Below are positions 19,625 to 28,609 of a stretch of DNA of 64,000 nt, piece after piece. The notes beneath the pieces are model-generated. The model was given only the letters and a program-made list of their open reading frames with translations, was not told the DNA's origin and did no database searches. Source of the DNA: Candidatus Fredericiella danica (GTDB taxonomy: Bacteria > Chloroflexota > Anaerolineae > Caldilineales > Caldilineaceae); contig JADJPH010000004.1 in assembly GCA_016713335.1 (NCBI GenBank), forward strand, positions 1 to 64,000, in the 5' to 3' direction. How positions within the stretch are numbered: the stretch's first letter is position 1; each line of letters opens with the position of its first letter. Made by a program: the position numbers and the translations under genes.

Positions 19625-22558
19625 CGTGTCGCCGGGTTGTTGCTGCGCACAGCGCTGTCAACCCGCTGCACACTCATGCGTTCCAGCATGGTTCGTAACG
19701 CTGCGACTTGAACCGGCTTGGAAAGAAAGTCGTCCATACCTGCGTCGAGACAGGCTGCCCTGTCTTCGGGGCCGACGTTGGCGGTTAACGCGACAATGGC
19801 TGGACCGGGCTGACCACCGCTGCGCACTTTTAGCATCGCGCGCAGCCGGCGGGTCGTTTCCAGTCCGTCCATCCCCGGCATCTGCATGTCCATGAAGATC
19901 AAGTCAAATCTGGAAGTGGTGCATAATTCCAGGCATCTGGCGCCGCTTTCGGCGGTGACGGCGGTGTATCCAAAACGCTGCAGCAAGCGTCGAATGACAA
20001 ATTGGTTAACGGGATTGTCTTCAACGACCAGGATTTCCAGGGGAAGCCGTTCCGCCAGGTTTTCGTCAAACGCAGCGGTCGCAGTCCATGGCGGTGGCGG
20101 GGCAGTGAACGCCGGTTCAAAGACTCGCACCAGTGCATCGCGGAACTGCGCCTGGCGGACCGGCTGAAGGACGTAGCCAACGGTGGTCTCTGGGATATTG
20201 CCTGGGCGATAGTTCACAGGTGCAAGGAGCAACAAGGGCCATGTGTGACCGTTAAGCGGGTTGCCATTCATCGTGGCATTGGCTGCGAAGAGACGGTGAT
20301 CGGCCAGCATGACGTCAATGGGTTGGCCGGTGGCATGCCAATCGAGCGCTTCTTCGACTGTCTCGGTGATTCGCACCTGCATGCCGAATCGTATGGCATG
20401 GAGCGCCACCGAGCGCCACTGTGCGCCGGTGCCGAAGCTACCCATCACGATCATCAGTTGGCGCCCCGTGAGCGCTGGGTGTTCTATGGGGCTCTGGTCG
20501 GGCGTGGGCGCTGGGTTCGCGGGTATCGTGAACCGGAAGGTGGCACCCTTGGATCCATTGCTTTCCACCCAGATTTTCCCGCCCATAGCTTCGCAAAGTC
20601 GCCGGCTGATGGCCAGACCCAGTCCGGTGCCGCCATATTTGCGTGTGGTCGACGCATCCACCTGAGTAAAGGGATGGAAGAGGCGTTGCTGCCGTTCAAT
20701 CGGAATGCCGATACCGGTATCACGAACGCTCACGAGGAGTGCTGGTGATGTGCCATCGTCTGAATCTGAACCGTCCACCCGGCGAACCGTAACGACGATT
20801 TCTCCGCGCTCCGTGAATTTCACGGCATTGCCGAGCAGATTGAGGAGAATCTGCTTGAGCCTGCCCTCGTCGCCGCTGATCCAGGCTGGCACGTCATCTT
20901 CGATCAGGCAGCCCAGTTCCAACCCTTTTTCGGCCGCCCTGGGTGCGATCAACTCAACGGTGTGTTCGATACACTGCTGCAAGGAGAATGGGCGCTGTTC
21001 GAGCATGAGTTTACCGGCTTCGATCTTTGAGAAGTCGAGGATGTCATTGATCAGCGCCAATAAGGTGTCCCCCGGACTCTTGGATGATCGATGCGAGTTG
21101 GTGTTGTTGGCTGTCAAGCGGCGTTGCGGCGAGCATCTCCGCGACGCCGATGATGCTGTTAAGCGGGGTGCGAATCTCGTGACTGACGCTGGCGATGAAT
21201 TCTGATTTGAGGCGGGATGCCTCTAGCGCCCGATCACGCTTCCACTCGAGGGCTTGTTCGATCTGCTTTCGTTCCGTCAAGTCGGTGATGACGGCAATTG
21301 CGCCCAGATATTTGCCGTCACGTTGTCGGGGCACACAAGTCGTCAGTGCGGGGGACTCAGCGCCCGATGCGGTAATGAGCGTGATTTCTTCGGTGACGGG
21401 TTCTCCCGCTCTCAATGCCTCGCCAATCCGGATCAATTTCTGGAGATCAGCCGCAGCGACGAATTCCCGTGGGTCGCAGCCAATCAAGCGCTGGGCGTCG
21501 TACCCGAGCACGTGAGCAAATGCTTGATTTACGTACTCGAACCTGCTCTCTGCATTTGTGACCGTCAGCCCCTGTCCCATTGCACTCATGACTTGCAGAG
21601 CGAAATCTCGCTGTGACTGCAGTTCCTCGGAAGCCCGCCGGCGTTCGGCCACATTGGTGATGAAACTCATGACGAGCGTGCCCGCATTTGTTTCGATGGC
21701 GCTGAGGCTGATTTCCAGGGGGATATCCGTGCCATCCTTGCGGCGTCCCGTCAGGGTCAAGCCGCCCCCCATCGGGCGCGTGTGCGGTGCACTCATGTAT
21801 TCCCTGCGGTGGGCGCTATGGCGTTTGCGCGCGGCGTCGGGCATGAGCCACTCGACGGGTTTGCCGATCAGCTCATTGCGTGCGTAGCCGAACAACTTTT
21901 CCGCCTGCGGGTTGCTGAGGACAATCACCCCGCTTTCATTGACGACGATAATGGCCTCGGATGCGGCTTCGAGCAAGGTGGAAAACTTCATCTCGCGTTC
22001 AGATGCCGCAACTTGCGCGGCGGCGCGTTGGGTGATTTCGGCCTGGAGGGCGGCGTTGGCGACGCGGAGCTCGGAGCGTTGCGCTGCAAGCCGGTCGGCG
22101 AGTTTGCGCGTGTCACTCAGGGCGATGGTCTGGCTTTGCACCACCTGGAGCAAGTCGGCGACGGGGTCGTGTAAGGCGAAATCGGAAAAGGTCAAGCCGA
22201 GGCGGGTGATTTCGGCAAGTTCGCTTAACCACGGCGAGCCGAGGAACACAAGGATGTCAGGCTCCGGGAGATGGACGAATTGTCCGCGGAGGCGCGCCTG
22301 GCGATCTGTAAGCTCGAGGATAAATAGGAACTGTGAGGCGTGGCACAGGTGTTCAAAGTCGGCGATGACATCGGGATAAGCGATGCGGAAACGCGCATGG
22401 AATGGTGCGCCGGGGCAGACGTCAGGGGCTAGGCGTGCCCAACTGTGGCCAACTTGAAGTATGTGGAGATCGCGATCAAGCGCCAGATGAAAAGGAAAAG
22501 CCGAAGCAAAGAGTTCGGGAGGCAATCCCACCCCATTTTTCATCCCAGCAGTCATCAC
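19621..22558 (-). CDS. HNOBA-domain hybrid histidine kinase, partner of H-NOX (frameshifted)
   Basis: About 980 residues. Domains in order: an HNOBA (H-NOX-associated) domain (about 15-150, with ALDRDLHILQVGHSW and PWLSELAEITRLGLTFSDF), a short coiled coil (SELRVANAALQAEITQ), PAS 1 (ASEAIIVVNESGVIV), PAS 2 (AMGQGLTVTNAESRFEYVN), HisKA (SHEIRTPLNSIIG), an ATPase domain (YGGTGLGLAISRRL) and a C-terminal receiver (ILVVEDNPVNQ, FMDMQMPGMDGLE). No membrane segment is seen, so it is cytoplasmic. The frames change near 21070 at a run of five G (read on the minus strand); with four, QESGDTLLALINDILDFSKIEAG is restored. The start is 13 bases after the H-NOX stop, with GGAG upstream. Confidence 0.88.
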
Positions 22559-22571
22559 ATGTTCTCCAAAA

Positions 22572-23114
22572 CTACCACTGCATCAGATATACGTCGTGGT
22601 CTGCGCCATCCTCGTAGGATTGGAGCCGCGTGATGGCCGCTTTCGTCTGGAAGCGTGCCGCGACGCCTTTTAACAGCCCAAACACCATTGGCTGCAACCC
22701 TGTGCGGCTCGATCGGTAGTGGACTGTGATTGAATTTGGGGTTTCGTCGCTCACGGCGAATGTGGGCGGCTTGAGGTTTGGAAAGATCAGCGCCACCCGT
22801 GCGTGTAATCCCGGCAGGTTGCGCATAAACTCCGGCAGTGTGGCGCCGCCCGCGTCGAGCAGGCTGCCATAACCGTCGCGTGCCGTGTGCAGCACCCAAT
22901 ACTGCCCAAACTCTTCCAAGATTTGTTCGGACGGCAAGCCTAGCACCTCACTAGCCGCACCGACCAGGCGATAGGTGACATCGTCCGGATAAGCTTCGAG
23001 GCTGACAAAGACCTCCGTATCCACTTCGGCGACGCGCTTGATTTCAAGCCACGTGTCGTTGCCAAAGTGGCTAGTCACCATCTCTTCAACCGCGCGATTC
23101 ACCATTCCGTACAT
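22572..23114 (-). CDS. H-NOX haem nitric oxide/oxygen sensor
   Basis: Encodes 180 residues beginning MYGMVNRAVEEMV, the standard H-NOX start. The haem ligand is His104 in GLHARVALIFP, and the YxSxR motif that holds the haem propionates is YRSSR at 133-137. Trp73 in FGQYWVLHTA corresponds to the distal-pocket Trp of cyanobacterial H-NOX; I see no clear distal Tyr, which favours NO over O2 binding, but that is inference. ATG 23114 follows AGGAG by six bases; the open frame reaches further upstream to 23180 without family similarity. It sits directly before the HNOBA kinase, the usual layout of bacterial NO-sensing pairs. Confidence 0.93.
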   Translation of the reverse strand: MYGMVNRAVEEMVTSHFGNDTWLEIKRVAEVDTEVFVSLEAYPDDVTYRLVGAASEVLGLPSEQILEEFGQYWVLHTARDGYGSLLDAGGATLPEFMRNLPGLHARVALIFPNLKPPTFAVSDETPNSITVHYRSSRTGLQPMVFGLLKGVAARFQTKAAITRLQSYEDGADHDVYLMQW

Positions 23115-23189
23115 ATGTTGCTCCTGTGGGAATGATTGTAGGTCATCGACGGAGACTTTGAGGTTACGTTTCGCTGTCAAGTCAAGGGT

Positions 23190-23218
23190 ATTTCAATTTA
23201 ATCTGTAGTTTTTGTCAA
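23190..23218 (-). promoter_or_regulatory. candidate sigma-70 promoter for the H-NOX operon
   Basis: On the minus strand a perfect TTGACA (23218-23213) is followed after 17 bases by TGAAAT (23195-23190), four of six matches to TATAAT, about 76 bases before the H-NOX start. A second TTGACA further down has no partner. Confidence 0.4.
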
Positions 23219-23322
23219 TCAGGGCAAGGTAGACGGGGTAGACGGGGTGGACGGACGTGAATGAGGTTGGTGGGTTGGTAGGGCCGCTGGAGTTTCGTGT
23301 GGGTGTCGTGTAGAATGACGTT

Positions 23323-24435
23323 ATGTCAGCTCAAATGCCAACGAACGATATCGTGCCTGTGCTACCCCCGGTTCAGTTAGCGGAGGCAACAGCGGAGCTC
23401 TTTGAAGTAGACGAGTACGTGCGCGCCTCTCAGGCGCGCGACATGTTCCAGGTAAACGGTAAGGGATTCGGTGCGGCCGTGTTGGATACCGGCGCCAACG
23501 TGGACCATGTCGACTTTGCCGGCCGGATTGTCGCTAAGGGTAACTTCACCACCGACGACGATGGCGATCTCACCAACGTGCAGGACGGCAATGGGCACGG
23601 CACAAACGTTGCCGGGATTGTGCTGGCGGGTCAGGTTCACATGGGGATGGCGCCTGGCGCCAGTTTTGCGCCGTTGAAGGTGTTGCGGAACGATGGTGGG
23701 GGCAGTTTTGCCATCGTCGAGCGCGCATTGGATTGGGTGCTGCAGACCCACGCAACCTACAACATCTCGGTCGTGTGTATGTCGTTGAGCGATGGCGGCA
23801 ACTACGTGAACGATGATTTTCCCGGCAATTCGTTGCGAGCGAAGGTGCAAGAACTACATCGGCGGCGCGTGCCCGTTGTGGTAGCGGCGGGCAACGAGTA
23901 CTTCCGGCATCAGAGCCGGCAGGGGATGGCCTTTCCGGCAATCTTGCGCGAGTGCATCAGTGTTGGCGCAGTCTATGACGCAAATTTGGGGATGTTTGAG
24001 TATCCGGGCGGGGCGATTGCCTTCTCGACTCGCCCTGGGCAGATCACCCCCTTCTCGCAGCGCTTGCATCAGAGTGTCAGCCAAGAAACGCACACCGACA
24101 TTTTTGCACCTGGCGCACCCGTGATCTCAACCGGAATTGACGGTCCTTATGGGGAATCGGTGCAGCAGGGGACAAGCCAGGCGGAGCCGGTTGTCGCCGG
24201 CGTCATCCTGCTGATCCAGGAACTCTACCAGCGGACGACGGGTTCTCGCCCGACGGTTGAGGAGATTGTCACGTTTTTGCGGCGTGGCGCCCTGCCCATC
24301 GTCGATGGCGACGATGAGCATGACAACGTCGAGCACAGCGGGCTGACCTATGGGCGGCTGGATGCGGTGCGCACGTTGGATGCTGTGCGGCGTGAATTGG
24401 TCAAGCGGCGACTTGCGCGACCGGCGCAGTGGTAA
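23323..24435 (+). CDS. subtilisin-like serine protease (S8) without a signal peptide
   Basis: Encodes 370 residues with the full S8 triad: Asp55 in AVLDTGANVDH, His92 in GNGHGTNVAGIV and Ser285 in QGTSQAEPVVAGV; the oxyanion Asn191 is in VVAAGNEYFR. There is no signal peptide, and only about 40 residues precede the protease domain, too few for a normal propeptide. It may therefore act in the cytoplasm or leave by a non-classical route. The Met of the usual GTSMA is replaced by Gln-Ala-Glu. ATG 23323 lies about 200 bases from the divergent H-NOX gene. Confidence 0.88.
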   Translation: MSAQMPTNDIVPVLPPVQLAEATAELFEVDEYVRASQARDMFQVNGKGFGAAVLDTGANVDHVDFAGRIVAKGNFTTDDDGDLTNVQDGNGHGTNVAGIVLAGQVHMGMAPGASFAPLKVLRNDGGGSFAIVERALDWVLQTHATYNISVVCMSLSDGGNYVNDDFPGNSLRAKVQELHRRRVPVVVAAGNEYFRHQSRQGMAFPAILRECISVGAVYDANLGMFEYPGGAIAFSTRPGQITPFSQRLHQSVSQETHTDIFAPGAPVISTGIDGPYGESVQQGTSQAEPVVAGVILLIQELYQRTTGSRPTVEEIVTFLRRGALPIVDGDDEHDNVEHSGLTYGRLDAVRTLDAVRRELVKRRLARPAQW

Positions 24436-24680
24436 GTGCGTGCCGGAGACAGGCGCTGGAGCGGACCTGCCGCTGCGGATTGCCCGCCAGTGGCTGCGTT
24501 GATAGATTTCCACCCAACGAAAAGCCGAAAAATGACGGACAGACCCCATCATTTGCCGCCACGTGCTGCCGTTCATTTGCCCGTGGATTCCCGATAGACT
24601 CCGTGATAGTATCAAAGTGCGAGGGTCTGCATTGTTCCGGCGCATGGTATAGGGAGGGCCACGAGCCTGCGGGAGGCGGT

Positions 24681-25103
24681 ATGAGTGGGTATAAGGTGAT
24701 CGGTACGCTCGGCGCAATTGTCATGACGATTGGCGTGTTCATGCCGGCGCGCGTCAATGGGTTTGGCGGCTACGTGTCGTATTTCACGGATCAGCGGAAC
24801 CCGACGTTGATGCTGATTGCGTTGGGCGTGGTGGCGGTCGCGCTGCTCTATTCCGGTCAATTTGGCCGGATGTTGCTGGTCTCCCTGATCATCATCGTTG
24901 GCATCAACTGGCTGTTTGTCAACCGTGGGCCTGGCATGCTCGGTTTGGAGCGGTCATTTGTGCAGATCACCGATGAGATCACGCAGATCGATGCGGTACG
25001 CCAGGTGACCGGGTTGCTCAGGATCCGTGAGGCATGGTACGTGATGTTGCTGGGCGGTTCACTGCTGCTGATCGCTTCGATGCTCGCGCCAAAAGAGCGG
25101 TGA
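24681..25103 (+). CDS. small membrane protein of unknown function
   Basis: Encodes 140 residues with four hydrophobic segments (about 6-24, 43-58, 63-80 and 118-135) and an extracytoplasmic or cytoplasmic loop between the third and fourth (RGPGMLGLERSFVQITDEI). GGGAGG four bases before ATG 24681 fixes the start; the open frame upstream is not coding. I recognise no family. Confidence 0.65.
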   Translation: MSGYKVIGTLGAIVMTIGVFMPARVNGFGGYVSYFTDQRNPTLMLIALGVVAVALLYSGQFGRMLLVSLIIIVGINWLFVNRGPGMLGLERSFVQITDEITQIDAVRQVTGLLRIREAWYVMLLGGSLLLIASMLAPKER

Positions 25104-25121
25104 GCAAAACCACCTATTCCG

Positions 25122-26279
25122 CTAGAACAAAGAAGATTGTTGCGGTGCAGTGCGGCCATTGAGCAGCACATAGGGGCTTGCGCGCCGGACATCGCGCAGA
25201 CCGAGGGCGTGCAGGTGGCCCAACTCGGTGAGCCGGGTTTGCCGGCGTGCGGTCACGATGGCATCTGCGGTTTTCGGGCCAATTCCGGGCACGCGGAGTA
25301 ACTCGGTGCGGGTGGCGCAGTTTACCTCCACGGGGGCGTTGCCCAGGTTCTCCACCGCCCAGGCCAACTTGGGATCGATGTGATTGGGCAGGTTGGCATC
25401 CGCGCCAAATGGTAGATCCTCAACGTTCCACCCATAGTCACGCAGCAGAAAACTTGCCTGGTAGAGTCGCAGTTCGCGGGCGTCGCTGGTTGCGGCCAGA
25501 TTTTCGAACGGCGTATGTTCGACTGGGTGAAACGGTGAGTAGTAGGCGCGGCGTAGTTGGTGCTGCTGGTAGAGCGCTTCACTCACCTGCAGCAGCTCCA
25601 GGTCGGTGTCGCCGACTGCACCGACCACGAATTGGGTGACCACGCTGGCGCGCAGGTGCTCCGTGCGCCGGAGTTGGCTGATCCACTGGATTCGTGGGAA
25701 AATCTCATGCCAGAAGTCCTTTTTGGGTGCAAGCGCGGCAAGGCGTTGGGGTGTCGGCCCTTCCAGGTTGATCGACACGCGATCCGCCAGATGCATGGCG
25801 CGGCGCACCTGCTCAAACTCGGCGCCGGGCATGATCTTCAGGTGGATATAGCCGCGATAGCTGTATTTGCGGCGCAAGATTTCTGCGGTGTCAATGATTT
25901 TGTCCTGGGCTGTGCTGCCGCCCTTGATGATTCCCGAGGATAGAAAGAGGCCCCCCACCAGACCTGCGCGCTGGATCGTGTCGTAGGTTTTGGCCATTTC
26001 GTCCGGGGTGAAGGTGACACGCTGCGTTTGGGTGCGCCCTGCGCGGAAAGCACAATAGTAGCAATTCTTTTCGCAAGCGGTCGTCATCATGGCCTTCAGC
26101 ACCGGTTTCTTGCCTGCCGGCGTCGTGACTTCGGAAATGCAAGGCATCGGCTTTGGTTTGTGGGCGTTTGGCGCCGCTTTTTCGAGCAGCGGTTCACTGC
26201 CGGCCGGTTCAAAGCGGGTGGCGTCATCGAGCAATGATAGCTTCTCGTAGGGGGTGGGTGCGACGACGAATGTTGGCAT
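25122..26279 (-). CDS. radical SAM protein of the DNA modification/repair type with C-terminal HhH
   Basis: Encodes about 385 residues. The cluster motif CEKNCYYCAFRAG (CxxxCxxC) appears near residue 65, preceded by KPVLKAMMTTA; GLFLSSGI and YIHLKIMPGAE follow as the SAM-binding and barrel regions. The C-terminus has a helix-hairpin-helix (LLRVPGIGPKTADAIVTAR), which binds DNA without sequence specificity. This matches proteins annotated as putative DNA modification/repair radical SAM proteins, whose reaction is not known. ATG 26279 has GGAGA upstream. The promoter ahead of it has consensus hexamers and two LexA-like boxes (listed separately), which agrees with a DNA damage role. Confidence 0.85.
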   Translation of the reverse strand: MPTFVVAPTPYEKLSLLDDATRFEPAGSEPLLEKAAPNAHKPKPMPCISEVTTPAGKKPVLKAMMTTACEKNCYYCAFRAGRTQTQRVTFTPDEMAKTYDTIQRAGLVGGLFLSSGIIKGGSTAQDKIIDTAEILRRKYSYRGYIHLKIMPGAEFEQVRRAMHLADRVSINLEGPTPQRLAALAPKKDFWHEIFPRIQWISQLRRTEHLRASVVTQFVVGAVGDTDLELLQVSEALYQQHQLRRAYYSPFHPVEHTPFENLAATSDARELRLYQASFLLRDYGWNVEDLPFGADANLPNHIDPKLAWAVENLGNAPVEVNCATRTELLRVPGIGPKTADAIVTARRQTRLTELGHLHALGLRDVRRASPYVLLNGRTAPQQSSLF

Positions 26280-26325
26280 GATGATGGTCTCCGGTGCTGG
26301 CGATAGCCGAGCCACAGGGGTGTTG

Positions 26326-26339
26326 CGCACATTTGTTCT
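26326..26339 (+). promoter_or_regulatory. second LexA-like operator just after the start site
   Basis: CGCACATTTGTTCT on the plus strand shares GCACAT-N-TGTTCT with the operator at 26353-26366, in opposite orientation. It covers roughly +1 to +14 of the radical SAM transcript. Confidence 0.45.
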
Positions 26340-26346
26340 GGTCCTT

Positions 26347-26375
26347 ATTATAAGAACAGATGTGCTGCATGTCAA
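26347..26375 (-). promoter_or_regulatory. consensus sigma-70 promoter of the radical SAM gene
   Basis: On the minus strand TTGACA (26375-26370) and TATAAT (26352-26347) are both perfect and separated by exactly 17 bases. The predicted start of transcription is near 26340, about 60 bases before the ATG at 26279. Confidence 0.8.
26353..26366 (-). promoter_or_regulatory. LexA-like operator in the promoter spacer
   Basis: AGCACATCTGTTCT on the minus strand sits between the -35 and -10 hexamers. It departs at one base from the palindrome AGAAC-N4-GTTCT used by Firmicutes-type LexA. The position would block RNA polymerase. Confidence 0.5.
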
Positions 26376-26401
26376 AGGCCAGAAATGGGGGATGAGGGAT
26401 G

Positions 26402-26857
26402 ATGCGCGCAGTGGTGCAGCGGGTCAGTGAGGCGAGCGTGACGGTCGAGGGAGCCGTCGTCGGTCAGATCAAACGGGGTTTTGTGGTGTTGCTGGGCGTC
26501 ACGGCCGCCGACACCGGGCGGGAGGCTGCGCTGCTTGCACGAAAAATCGTTGGGTTGCGCGTATTTGAGGATCAAGATGGTAAAATGAATTTAGCACTGG
26601 CGGATGTCGCCGGCGAAGTGCTTGCCATCAGCCAATTCACCCTTTATGCCGATATGCGCAAGGGGCGGCGCCCCAGCTTTACCGAGGCGGCCCGGCCTGA
26701 AATCGCTGAACCACTCTATCAGGAATTCTGCCGCAGGCTGGTCGCCGAAGGTGCGGCCGTGCAGCGGGGCGTCTTTCAGGCGCATATGCTGGTGACGCTG
26801 GTCAACGATGGGCCGGTGACGCTTATCCTTGACACCGTCGAACTATCAAACAACTGA
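26402..26857 (+). CDS. dtd: D-aminoacyl-tRNA deacylase
   Basis: Encodes 151 residues starting MRAVVQRVSEASVTVEG, the family start; an extra ATG lies just before at 26399. The catalytic SQFTLYAD and the C-terminal NDGPVTL with the Gly-cisPro-type loop are present. Dtd hydrolyses D-amino acids wrongly attached to tRNA. It is divergent from the radical SAM gene with about 120 bases between starts, and is followed by an aldo/keto reductase 48 bases on. Confidence 0.95.
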   Translation: MRAVVQRVSEASVTVEGAVVGQIKRGFVVLLGVTAADTGREAALLARKIVGLRVFEDQDGKMNLALADVAGEVLAISQFTLYADMRKGRRPSFTEAARPEIAEPLYQEFCRRLVAEGAAVQRGVFQAHMLVTLVNDGPVTLILDTVELSNN

Positions 26858-26905
26858 ACTGATCAAAGCGATCACAGATCACGCACACTCAAAAGGAGTC
26901 AAGTC

Positions 26906-27892
26906 ATGAAGTACCGAATGCTGGGACGCACCGGCATGAATGTGGCCGAAATCAGTTTTGGGGCGTGGGCAATCGGCGGCAGTTGGGGCGAGGTGGATGA
27001 TCAGCAGTCGATGGCCGCCCTCCACAAAGCGGTTGACGTGGGTGTGAACTTTTTTGATACAGCTGATGTATATGGTGACGGACGTAGTGAAAAACTCATC
27101 GCCCAATTACGTCGCGAGCGCCCCGGCGAGACGATCTATGTGGCGACAAAAGCCGGCAGGCGGCTCGATCCCCATACGGCTGACGGCTACAACGCGGCGA
27201 ACTTGACCGCATTTGTCGACCGTTCGTTGCAGTATCTGGAGATGGATGCACTTGATCTGGTGCAACTGCACTGCCCGCCGAGTGCGGTCTATGATCGTCC
27301 GGAGGTTTTTGAGGCGCTCGATAACCTGCAAGCGCAGGGCAAGATCAAGCACTATGGGGTAAGTGTCGAGAAGGTGACCGAGGCGATCAAGGCGATCCAA
27401 TATCCGAACGTCAAGACCGTCCAAATCATCTTCAACATTTTCCGCCAGAAACCGATCGACGCCTTCTTGCGCGAGGCAGGCGCCAAGCACGTGGGCGTGT
27501 TGGCGCGCGTGCCGTTGGCGAGCGGGTTGCTGACGGGCAAAATCACGCGTGATACTGAATTCGCGGCGGACGACCATCGCAATTTCAATCGCTATGGTCA
27601 GGCATTTGATGTCGGCGAGACGTTTTCCGGCGTTGACCTCGATGCTGCGTTTAACGCACTCGATGGCATTGCACCCATGGTGCCGCCGGGTTGGACGATG
27701 GCGCAGTTTGCCTTGCGCTGGATCTTGATGTTTGACGCAGTCACCTGCGCCATCCCCGGCGCGAAGCGGCCCGAACAGGTCGTCGACAATGCGGCGGCGG
27801 CTGACATGCCACCCATTGATCAGGATGTCATGGAGTCGACGCGCGTAATTTATGATACGTATATCAAGCCGTCGGTGCATACGCGGTGGTAG
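26906..27892 (+). CDS. aldo/keto reductase
   Basis: Encodes 328 residues. The family signature is complete: NFFDTADVYGDGRSEKLI (Asp and Tyr of the tetrad), VATKAG (Lys) and DLVQLHCPP (His). The C-terminal cofactor region has AIPGAKRPEQVVDN, typical of NADPH-binding members. An AAAAGGAG nine bases before the ATG fixes the start. The substrate is unknown; the nearest pattern is the YajO/general stress protein 69 type. Confidence 0.9.
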   Translation: MKYRMLGRTGMNVAEISFGAWAIGGSWGEVDDQQSMAALHKAVDVGVNFFDTADVYGDGRSEKLIAQLRRERPGETIYVATKAGRRLDPHTADGYNAANLTAFVDRSLQYLEMDALDLVQLHCPPSAVYDRPEVFEALDNLQAQGKIKHYGVSVEKVTEAIKAIQYPNVKTVQIIFNIFRQKPIDAFLREAGAKHVGVLARVPLASGLLTGKITRDTEFAADDHRNFNRYGQAFDVGETFSGVDLDAAFNALDGIAPMVPPGWTMAQFALRWILMFDAVTCAIPGAKRPEQVVDNAAAADMPPIDQDVMESTRVIYDTYIKPSVHTRW

Positions 27893-27893
27893 G

Positions 27894-27960
27894 GTATCTC
27901 GTATCTCGTATCTCGTATCTCGCAGTGTTTGTATCGTGATACGTGATACGCCCTGCTTAT
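27894..27960. repeat. four tandem GTATCTC units and a following inverted GTATC word
   Basis: GTATCTC occurs four times in tandem at 27894-27921, followed by GTATCGTGATACGTGATACG, an inverted version. It lies between the aldo/keto reductase and the next gene and matches the words between pcrA and rsgA. It could form a hairpin in RNA. Confidence 0.7.
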
Positions 27961-27971
27961 GAGGAGCATCT

Positions 27972-28565
27972 ATGTCGAAGAACAATTATGTATTGGCCGA
28001 AGACCCCGCGACCGATCTGGCGGTGCTGGAGGCGATGGTCGCTGAACTGGAAGACTATATTGTCAAGGACGAACTGTATCGAACTGTGCGCGTGGTGACG
28101 CCGGGTGGGGCGCAGATGGTGCAGATGTCAGGTGGCGATGTGCTGACCCGCATTTTTCGATTGGCCGGTGAGCGCGATCGATTGACACCGGAACAGCAAA
28201 CCCGCTATGACGCAGTGCGCGCGGACGCCGAAAAGGTTATTTACGGGCTGCGCACGCGCTTCCATGAGCGGCTCAATCGGGAAGTGAAGGCGCGCCTCGA
28301 TGCGCTGAATTGGTTCCTCGATGACTGTGCGGGCGATCCACCGCGCTGCCGATCGGAGTATCCATTCGAAATCCGTAATCGCCAGCGCGTTGACAGTATT
28401 CTGCATGAACTTGGCGGTGATCTGCTGCCAGACCTCAAGCAACTGCTTGCACGCACGGACGAGCGCATCCGCCTGATTGTCAAGCCGGCGGCGTTTGTGT
28501 GGGATGCCAGGCTGGAGTCCCTATTTCCGCGCAGCCGCTTCTGGTATCTCTATGTCTCTCCGTAA
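27972..28565 (+). CDS. hypothetical protein, predicted helical
   Basis: Encodes 197 residues starting MSKNNYVLAEDPATDLAVL. The sequence is rich in charged residues (DRLTPEQQTRYDAVRADAEK, RFHERLNREVKARLDALNWFLDDC) and should be mostly helical. There is no signal peptide or membrane segment. TATGAGGAG precedes the ATG. I do not recognise the family. Confidence 0.75.
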   Translation: MSKNNYVLAEDPATDLAVLEAMVAELEDYIVKDELYRTVRVVTPGGAQMVQMSGGDVLTRIFRLAGERDRLTPEQQTRYDAVRADAEKVIYGLRTRFHERLNREVKARLDALNWFLDDCAGDPPRCRSEYPFEIRNRQRVDSILHELGGDLLPDLKQLLARTDERIRLIVKPAAFVWDARLESLFPRSRFWYLYVSP

Positions 28566-28609
28566 GCACTGACAGGCGAGGGCCGGTTGCGATCCGTGAT
28601 CAACCGGCC

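Noticed and set aside
24429..24680. Upstream extension of the small membrane protein to 24429
   Set aside because: A strong ribosome site precedes ATG 24681 and the extension is Cys/Arg-rich noise.
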